From Gordonia amarae NBRC 15530 (lineage in GTDB: Bacteria; Actinomycetota; Actinomycetes; Mycobacteriales; Mycobacteriaceae): a DNA stretch of 41,852 nt. The notes beneath the pieces are model-generated. The model did no database searches, was not told where the DNA came from, and saw only the letters and a program-made list of their open reading frames with translations. Shown here piece by piece: positions 36,738 through 41,852 of the stretch (positions are counted from its first letter, which is position 1; the number at the start of each line of letters is the position of its first letter). The translations under genes and the position numbers were made by a program. The stretch is taken from NCBI RefSeq assembly GCF_000241345.1, contig NZ_BAED01000007.1, forward strand, positions 1 to 41,852, written 5' to 3'.

Positions 36738-38291
36738 ATGGCCAAGCCAACCCCCGAAACCTTCGACCGGCTCCGTGAGCTGGCCGCCATCGACAAGCCC
36801 GAGGACCGCGCCACCCGGCCCGTGCTGGAGGCGTTCAGCGGCGCCGAGATGGCCACCATCCCCGTCGGCACCGCCGAGGACCTGCAGACCGCCGTCGACC
36901 GCGCCCGCGTCGTCCAGGAGGGCTGGGCGCAGCTCTCCCCGGCCAAGCGCGCCAAGGTGCTCGACGCGTTCGCCGAACTCGTGCACAAGCACGCCGGTGA
37001 ACTGATGGACATGGCCCAGGCCGAGACCGGCAAGGCCCGCTCGTACGCGCAGGAAGAAGTCCTCGACGTCGCGCTGACCGCCCGCTTCTACGCCCTCAAC
37101 GGCCCCAAGATGCTCGCCGAGCACAAGGTCAAGGGCATGCTGCCCGGCGCCACCAGCGTCCGCGTGCGGTACCAGCCCAAGGGCGTCGTCGGCGTCATCA
37201 GCCCGTGGAACTACCCGCTCACCCTCGCCGTGTCCGACGCCGTCGCCGCCCTCATGGCCGGCAACGCCGTGGTGATCAAACCCGACAGCCAGACCCCCTA
37301 CTGCGCACTCGCGCTCGCCGAACTGCTGTACCAGGCCGGGCTGCCGCGCGAACTGTACGCGGTGGTGCCAGGACCGGGCGGCGTCGTCGGCCAGGCCATC
37401 ATGGCCACCACCGACTACGTGATGTTCACCGGATCGTCGGAGACCGGCGCCTCGCTGGCCGAACAGGCCGGCCGCCGCCTGATCAGCTTCTCCGCCGAAC
37501 TCGGCGGCAAGAACCCGCTGATCCTGACCGCCTCGGCCAACCTCGACGAGGCCGTGCCCGGCGTGGCCCGCGCCTGCTACTCCAACTCGGGGCAGCTGTG
37601 CATCTCCATCGAGCGGATCTACGTCGACAAGAAGATTGCCGACGAGTTCACCACTCGCTTCGCCGAGTACGTCAAGAACATGACCCTCGCCGGCACCTAC
37701 GACTTCAACGCCGACATGGGCTCGCTCGCCTCGGCCGCGCAGGTCGAGACCGCCGAGGCGCACGTGCAGGACGCCGTCGCCAAGGGCGCGACGATCGTGG
37801 CCGGCGGCAAGCGGCGCGCCGACCTCGGACCGTTCTTCTTCGAGCCGACCGTCCTGACCGGCGTCACCGAGGAAGCCACCTGCTACGCGGCCGAGACCTT
37901 CGGGCCGGTCGTGTCGATCTACCCCGTCGACTCCACCGACGAGGCGATCAAGCGGGCCAACGACACCGAGTACGGCCTCAACGCGAGCGTCTTCGCGGGC
38001 AGCAGCTCCGAGGCCAACGCCATCGCCGACCAGCTGCGGGCCGGCACCGTCAACATCAACGAGGGCTACGCCGCCGCCTGGGCGTCGACCGCGGCCCCGA
38101 TGGGCGGCATGGGCATCTCGGGCGTCGGCCGTCGGCATGGCACCGAGGGGCTGCTCAAGTACTGCGAGTCGCAGACCGTCGCCGAGCAGCGCTTCCTGGG
38201 TATCGACCGGGCGCCGTTCGTGCCGCAGAGCCTGTACCGGGCTATCACTCCCACGGCCGTGCGGGCGCTCAAGTACCTGCCCGGGCGGTAG
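36738..38291 (+). CDS. gabD2: succinate-semialdehyde dehydrogenase [NADP+]
   Basis: The 517-residue ALDH has general base Glu254 (FSAELGGKNP) and nucleophile Cys288 (YSNSGQLCISIER). Other conserved parts are GVVGVISPWNYPLTLAVSD, MFTGSSETGASLAEQAGR and GGMGISGVGRRHGTEGL. The C-terminal extension and overall pattern fit mycobacterial GabD2 (Rv1731), which oxidises succinic semialdehyde to succinate in the alternative path from 2-oxoglutarate or GABA. Other aldehydes cannot be excluded. The ATG at 36738 has GGAGG eight bases upstream. A 16-pair hairpin after the stop separates it from the convergent membrane protein gene. Confidence 0.9.
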   Translation: MAKPTPETFDRLRELAAIDKPEDRATRPVLEAFSGAEMATIPVGTAEDLQTAVDRARVVQEGWAQLSPAKRAKVLDAFAELVHKHAGELMDMAQAETGKARSYAQEEVLDVALTARFYALNGPKMLAEHKVKGMLPGATSVRVRYQPKGVVGVISPWNYPLTLAVSDAVAALMAGNAVVIKPDSQTPYCALALAELLYQAGLPRELYAVVPGPGGVVGQAIMATTDYVMFTGSSETGASLAEQAGRRLISFSAELGGKNPLILTASANLDEAVPGVARACYSNSGQLCISIERIYVDKKIADEFTTRFAEYVKNMTLAGTYDFNADMGSLASAAQVETAEAHVQDAVAKGATIVAGGKRRADLGPFFFEPTVLTGVTEEATCYAAETFGPVVSIYPVDSTDEAIKRANDTEYGLNASVFAGSSSEANAIADQLRAGTVNINEGYAAAWASTAAPMGGMGISGVGRRHGTEGLLKYCESQTVAEQRFLGIDRAPFVPQSLYRAITPTAVRALKYLPGR

Positions 38292-38304
38292 AAACCTCCT
38301 GGCT

Positions 38305-38341
38305 GCGGCCGGATCCGGGCATCGCGCCCGGGTCCGGCCGC
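38305..38341. terminator. 16-bp-stem terminator between convergent genes
   Basis: GCGGCCGGATCCGGGC (38305-38320) pairs with GCCCGGGTCCGGCCGC (38326-38341), with one G-T pair and a 5-base loop. It begins 14 bases after the gabD2 stop and ends 11 bases before the stop of the minus-strand gene. Confidence 0.8.
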
Positions 38342-38351
38342 GGTGCTTTGG

Positions 38352-38774
38352 TCAGTCCTGCTGCCGGCGGGCTTTGCTGCGGTAGCGCAGGATCACCGCA
38401 ACGGTGATCGAGGCGAGCGCCGTGACCGCGGCCGCGACCAGCGGCGTCAGGCGATTGGGGGCCGGGATCTCACCCGCACCCGGGAGGAGCCGGGCGAACG
38501 TGGCCTGCCGGGCGTCGTCGTGGGCGACCTCGTCGTCGGCGGGTGCGGGGGTGGCCGGTGCCTCGGGTTCGGGCTCCCGAATCTCGGCGTCCTGGATCTT
38601 GGCGTCCTGGATCTTGGCGTCCGGGATCTCGACCGCCGTGGTCCCGGTTGTGGGTTCTGCCGTCTCTGGTTCTGGGGTCACTGCTTCTGGGGTGTCTGCC
38701 GGGGCGATGTCCGGGACGTCGATGTCCGGGGTGCGGGAGGCGGTATCTCCCGTGTCGGAGTGGGGGTCGGTCAT
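38352..38774 (-). CDS. acidic, Pro/Thr/Glu-rich protein with C-terminal membrane helix
   Basis: The 140-residue product is of unknown function. Residues 1-85 are disordered and acidic, with a short internal repeat (IPDAKIQDAKIQDAEI). Residues 106-130 form one hydrophobic helix (LTPLVAAAVTALASITVAVI) followed by a basic end RYRSKARRQQD, which should lie in the cytoplasm. The layout suits a tail-anchored or stop-transfer membrane protein. The ATG at 38774 has GAGGAG nine bases upstream. It is on the same strand as the DUF6474-like gene 123 bases upstream but need not be in its operon. Confidence 0.7.
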   Translation of the reverse strand: MTDPHSDTGDTASRTPDIDVPDIAPADTPEAVTPEPETAEPTTGTTAVEIPDAKIQDAKIQDAEIREPEPEAPATPAPADDEVAHDDARQATFARLLPGAGEIPAPNRLTPLVAAAVTALASITVAVILRYRSKARRQQD

Positions 38775-38897
38775 CGGTGCACGCTCCTCGGGCCGGGTGG
38801 GCGGCGCGCACAGCAGCGGCCGCCGATGACCTCGATCCTAGTGCCGAAACCCGCCTCGGGCGCCCCGCCGATCAGTGTCGGCGAAAGTCCGCGGCCG

Positions 38898-39590
38898 TTA
38901 TGCCTTGACACCCAGTCGCGCGAGGACGTCGGCGTCGATCGCGCCCAGTTCGGCGTCGATGGAGGCGTGCGCGGAACGGCGCTGCGCCGGCGGCATCGTC
39001 TCGGCGGCGTCGACCGCGACCGCCAGATTGTCGAGGCGGGTGCCGATGGCCTCGACGAACGCCCCGGTGTCGGCCGACGGATCCTTGGCCGGAACCTGCT
39101 TGAGAGCGGCGCGTGCCGACTCGATGCGAGCGGCCAGGGGAGCGCCGTGCCCGGAGTACTGGGCGAGCAGTTCGGGTGCGACCCCGGCGCGGGTGGCCTT
39201 GTACTGATTGAGCTGCTCACGGGCGGCGATCGCGCCGCGATAGGCCAGGGGTGCGACTACGGGCGACACCAGCCGCGCCACGGTCAGGTAGCGCTTGATG
39301 TTGGCGGGGGTGACCTTGCGTGCCTTCTCGTCGGCCTTCTGCTTGGCCTCGATCGCCTTGGCCTCGGCGTTGGCGGCCTTGGCCTGCGCCTTCGTGGCGT
39401 GCTTGACGTTCTTGCGTTCGGCCTTCAGGCCCTTTTTGTGGAACTTGTGCTCGTCCTTGAGGCTCTTCTTCTGCGCCTTCCGGTGCTCGGAATGCTGTGC
39501 CTTCGCCTCAAGCTTGGCCTTGCGTTTGAGGGCCTTGGCGTCCGCCCGCCGCTGCGCACGGGTCTTTCCATCTGACGAGAACAATCCCAT
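38898..39590 (-). CDS. Lys/Ala-rich coiled-coil protein, DUF6474-like
   Basis: The 230-residue protein starts MGLFSSDGKTRAQRRADAKA. Residues 10-95 are a highly charged, probably single long helix rich in Lys, Ala and Glu (KAQKKSLKDEHKFHKKGLKA). A hydrophobic stretch follows (YLTVARLVSPVVAPLAYRG), and a helical C-terminal half rich in Ala ends with DADVLARLGV. It resembles the DUF6474 family of Mycobacteriales; no function is known. The start has GAAAGG seven bases upstream. The frame remains open upstream through antisense of the nuclease gene, which is not coding. It is divergent from that nuclease gene. Confidence 0.78.
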   Translation of the reverse strand: MGLFSSDGKTRAQRRADAKALKRKAKLEAKAQHSEHRKAQKKSLKDEHKFHKKGLKAERKNVKHATKAQAKAANAEAKAIEAKQKADEKARKVTPANIKRYLTVARLVSPVVAPLAYRGAIAAREQLNQYKATRAGVAPELLAQYSGHGAPLAARIESARAALKQVPAKDPSADTGAFVEAIGTRLDNLAVAVDAAETMPPAQRRSAHASIDAELGAIDADVLARLGVKA

Positions 39591-39734
39591 CACGGGCCTT
39601 TCAGCTGGTTGTTGTCCCGGCGTCCCGGGTGGGCGAACCGTGAGGCCGGGTGACACGCCCCGGCCCCGACTAGATACAAGCATTACATAGGGTCGATGTG
39701 AACGAAGGCACGCCGGAACGAGAGGTGGAGTGCG

Positions 39735-41591
39735 ATGCACACCGTGCTGCATCCGAGGGACCTCGCGGGCTGCGAGCATCGGCTGGCGCTCGACAGCGCC
39801 GCGAACCGTGAGTCGGCCGCCCTCGCCGCGGCCGGCCAGGGGCCCGACGTCGAACCGGTCGCCGACACACCGTCGGTGGCCCGACGCAAGGCCGCCGCGA
39901 CCGAGCACCGGCTGCGCGTCCGCGACCTGCTGGCCGGTCTGCACCCCGACACCCTGGACACGGACACCCCGGACACGTTCCGCATCATCGACCCGGAGGC
40001 GAGCCGCGCCGAACGCCTCGCCGCGACCCGGCGGGCCTGCGCCGACGGGGTGCCGTGGATCTGGAACGCGACGCTGCCCACCGACCGCGAGCGGGGTCGC
40101 CGGGGTGACAGCGAACTCCTCGTCCGCATGCGCCTCGTCGACAGGGAGTGGGTGCAGGACGGGGAGTGGGTGCAGGACGGGGCATCTGTAGCGGGCGGGG
40201 ATGATGCCGGGGCGGGCTATGTGCCGGTCATCGTCGTCAACCATCGCGTCACCTACCCGGCGCGGAATCAGGCGGGCAACCGCGCGGGGGCGGACAACAC
40301 CGCCGCCGACGATGCGCCGAAGCTCACCACGAGTCCTCTCGAACGCTGGCGGCCCGCACCCGACCGGACGCGCGCCGCGCGCGGCAACCGCCGCGACCAA
40401 CTGCGTCTCGCGCAGCTCACCGCGATGCTGATCGACCTCGGACTGGCACCGGCTCCCGCCGAGCCGCTCCCAGCCGAGACTGTCGAGGGGGAAGACCCGG
40501 TCGCCGGGGTCGTCCTGCCGGCCGGTGGGTCGCTGCCCGCGGGCGTCATCGGGCTCGACGCGGACTGCATCGTCGTCCTCGACATGGCGCCGCTGCTGCC
40601 CGATTACGCCGAGATCTTCGCCCGCAGGCAGGCCGTCGCCGACGGACAGGTGCGTACCGAGCCGCATCGCATCGGCGAATGCAAGGGCTGCATCTGGTGG
40701 CCGCGTTGCGAGGCCGAACTGCTGCGCCGCCGCGACGTGAGCCTCGTCGTGCGGGGCGCGCAGGCCGACGCCCTCATCGACGCCGGCATCACCACCGTCG
40801 ACGAGCTGGCCCGATACACCGGTGACGCGCCCGCGACGTGGCCCGGCGACGGCTTCGACGACGCGGTGATCACCGCTGCCGCCTGGCTCGCTGACGTGCC
40901 GCTGATCAGACGGGTCCGCACGCCCGTGATCCACCGCGCCGACATCGAGGTGGACGTCGATATGGAGAGCTTCGGCGAAAGCGGCGCCTACCTGTGGGGC
41001 ACCCTGCTCACCGACACCGCCGACCCCGGGGTGCCCGTGGTGTATCGGCCGTTCGTCACGTGGACGCCGCTGCCGACCACCGACGAGGCGCGGTCGTTCG
41101 CCGAATTCTGGACATGGCTGAACGAGCAGCGGGCGGCTGCGGCCGCCGACGGTAAGACGTTCGCCGCCTACTGCTACTCACAGCACGCCGAGAACCGCTG
41201 GCTACTCGGCTCGGCCGACCGGTTCGCCGGGATGCCCGGCATCCCCGCCCGCGCCGAGGTCGAGGCGTTCATCGCCTCCGAGGAGTGGGTCGACGTGTTC
41301 GAGGCCGTCGGGGACAACTTCATCAGCCCCGGCGGAAAGGGACTCAAACGGGTCGCACCGATCGCCGGTCACCGCTGGCGCGACCCCGAGGCCGGTGGCG
41401 AGGCGTCGATGGACTGGTACGCCGAGGCGGTGGGCCTGACCGGCCGCACGCCCGACCAGGACCAGCGCACCCGGCTGCTCGAATACAACGAGGACGACGT
41501 CGTCGCCACCAAGGTGCTGCGGGAATGGATGACCGGTCCGGCCGTCGCCGGCATCCCCTACGCCGATGATCTGAGGCCCGAGGGGGGCTGA
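39735..41591 (+). CDS. TM0106 family RecB-like nuclease with RNase H-like exonuclease domain
   Basis: The 618-residue protein combines two nuclease-like parts. The first 340 residues resemble RecB/Cas4-type enzymes and contain Cys13 plus Cys316, Cys319 and Cys325 (ECKGCIWWPRCEAE), the spacing of a Cas4/AddB 4Fe-4S clasp. The C-terminal part from about 405 is RNase H-like (YprB type): metal site VDVDMESFGESGAYLWG, YSQHAENRWLLG and YNEDDVVATKVLREW, a DEDD-type exonuclease pattern. A role in DNA processing or repair is likely but the pathway is unknown. GAGAGGTGGAG precedes the ATG. An 18-base tandem duplication near 40145-40180 encodes EWVQDG twice. The 3' end is part of a terminator stem. Confidence 0.87.
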   Translation: MHTVLHPRDLAGCEHRLALDSAANRESAALAAAGQGPDVEPVADTPSVARRKAAATEHRLRVRDLLAGLHPDTLDTDTPDTFRIIDPEASRAERLAATRRACADGVPWIWNATLPTDRERGRRGDSELLVRMRLVDREWVQDGEWVQDGASVAGGDDAGAGYVPVIVVNHRVTYPARNQAGNRAGADNTAADDAPKLTTSPLERWRPAPDRTRAARGNRRDQLRLAQLTAMLIDLGLAPAPAEPLPAETVEGEDPVAGVVLPAGGSLPAGVIGLDADCIVVLDMAPLLPDYAEIFARRQAVADGQVRTEPHRIGECKGCIWWPRCEAELLRRRDVSLVVRGAQADALIDAGITTVDELARYTGDAPATWPGDGFDDAVITAAAWLADVPLIRRVRTPVIHRADIEVDVDMESFGESGAYLWGTLLTDTADPGVPVVYRPFVTWTPLPTTDEARSFAEFWTWLNEQRAAAAADGKTFAAYCYSQHAENRWLLGSADRFAGMPGIPARAEVEAFIASEEWVDVFEAVGDNFISPGGKGLKRVAPIAGHRWRDPEAGGEASMDWYAEAVGLTGRTPDQDQRTRLLEYNEDDVVATKVLREWMTGPAVAGIPYADDLRPEGG

Positions 41592-41606
41592 GGCCTCAGA
41601 TCATCG
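41564..41606. terminator. 15-bp perfect-stem terminator overlapping the nuclease gene end
   Basis: CGATGATCTGAGGCC (41564-41578) pairs with 41592-41606. The left arm is coding, and the stop codon TGA (41589-41591) lies in the 13-base loop. It lies between convergent genes, 6 bases before the next stop. Confidence 0.8.
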
Positions 41607-41612
41607 CGGTTG

Positions 41613-41852
41613 TCAGCCCCCGGCGAGTGCTCGTAGCGAGCTGAGGAACGAGCCGCTGCCTGCCAGCGCCACCGAACCGAGCATCAGCAGCATGCCGGGG
41701 CCGAGACCGATGAGGATCTTCTTCAAGCTCGAATCCGACGCCGACGCAGGTGCCGGGGCCGCGGTGTTGTCGGTCGCCGGGCCGGAACCGTCCGAGGGGC
41801 TGTCGCCGGACGACGGCCCGCCGCCGTTGCCGCCGGACGCCGCGTTGGCGCC
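41613..41852 (-). CDS. C-terminus of a Gly/Ser/Pro/Ala-rich membrane or exported protein (partial)
   Basis: Only the last 79 residues are inside the window; the gene continues past the right edge. A disordered Gly/Ser/Asp/Pro stretch (GGNGGGPSSGDSPSDGSG, then TDNTAAPAPASASDSS) is followed by SLKKILIGLGPGMLLMLGSV and ALAGSGSFLSSLRALAGG. The hydrophobic segment could be a C-terminal membrane anchor. The family cannot be named from this part. Codon use is strongly G/C-ending, which supports coding. Confidence 0.6.
   Translation of the reverse strand, partial: GANAASGGNGGGPSSGDSPSDGSGPATDNTAAPAPASASDSSLKKILIGLGPGMLLMLGSVALAGSGSFLSSLRALAGG

Noticed and set aside
38343..39575. Plus-strand frame of 410 codons across the acidic membrane protein and DUF6474-like genes
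   Set aside because: Gly/Leu/Arg-rich shadow of two minus-strand genes that each have good ribosome sites and sensible protein features.

Overview
This is high-GC actinobacterial chromosome, most likely from the Mycobacteriales and probably a Gordonia-like genus. That placement is inferred from gene content: a mycothiol-dependent formaldehyde dehydrogenase, a type VII secretion (ESX) ATPase, a 13E12/DUF222 HNH protein, a KstD-type steroid dehydrogenase, LigB, GltBD, RraA and a DUF6474-like protein. No tRNA, rRNA, CRISPR array or intact insertion sequence was seen. A near-consensus parS site at 14693-14708, and gltB, gltD and rraA (genes that lie near oriC in mycobacteria), suggest an origin-proximal location.

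Layout. 1-2.7 kb: remnant of an ESX locus on the minus strand, with an EccCb-like ATPase lacking the EccC N-terminal half and a frameshifted partner gene. 2.8-5 kb: a DUF222/HNH (13E12) gene, then a gene-free stretch of tandem and inverted repeats. 5-8.8 kb: an Ala/Lys/Pro-rich Rho_N protein, the mscR/metallo-hydrolase formaldehyde module and a DoxX protein. 8.8-14.6 kb: a palindromic repeat, a SulP transporter, LigB, a medium-chain oxidoreductase divergent from its likely TetR regulator with twin operators between them, and a YccF protein. 14.9-18.6 kb: GAF regulator, aldehyde dehydrogenase and DUF779 protein, an aldehyde-oxidation cluster. 18.6-22.6 kb: a second copy of the palindromic repeat, a DUF937 protein and two tandemly duplicated solute-binding lipoproteins with duplicated leaders. 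22.6-25.8 kb: a TetR gene and a kstD gene that both lost their 5' ends at one junction, then an HSL-type esterase. 26.2-32.3 kb: gltBD. 32.4-35.2 kb: a Ser/Thr kinase gene broken by one missing base in a G tract. 35.3-41.9 kb: a small ORF, an S4 protein, RraA, succinate-semialdehyde dehydrogenase, an acidic membrane protein, a DUF6474-like protein, a TM0106-type nuclease and a partial gene at the right edge.

Functional themes. Aldehyde and formaldehyde oxidation recurs (mscR module, exaC-type ALDH, gabD2-type ALDH). Nitrogen assimilation is represented by GltBD. Four genes are broken or truncated (ESX partner, TetR, kstD, kinase). Intergenic DNA is rich in strong hairpins, which serve as terminators between convergent genes, and in dyads that look like operators.
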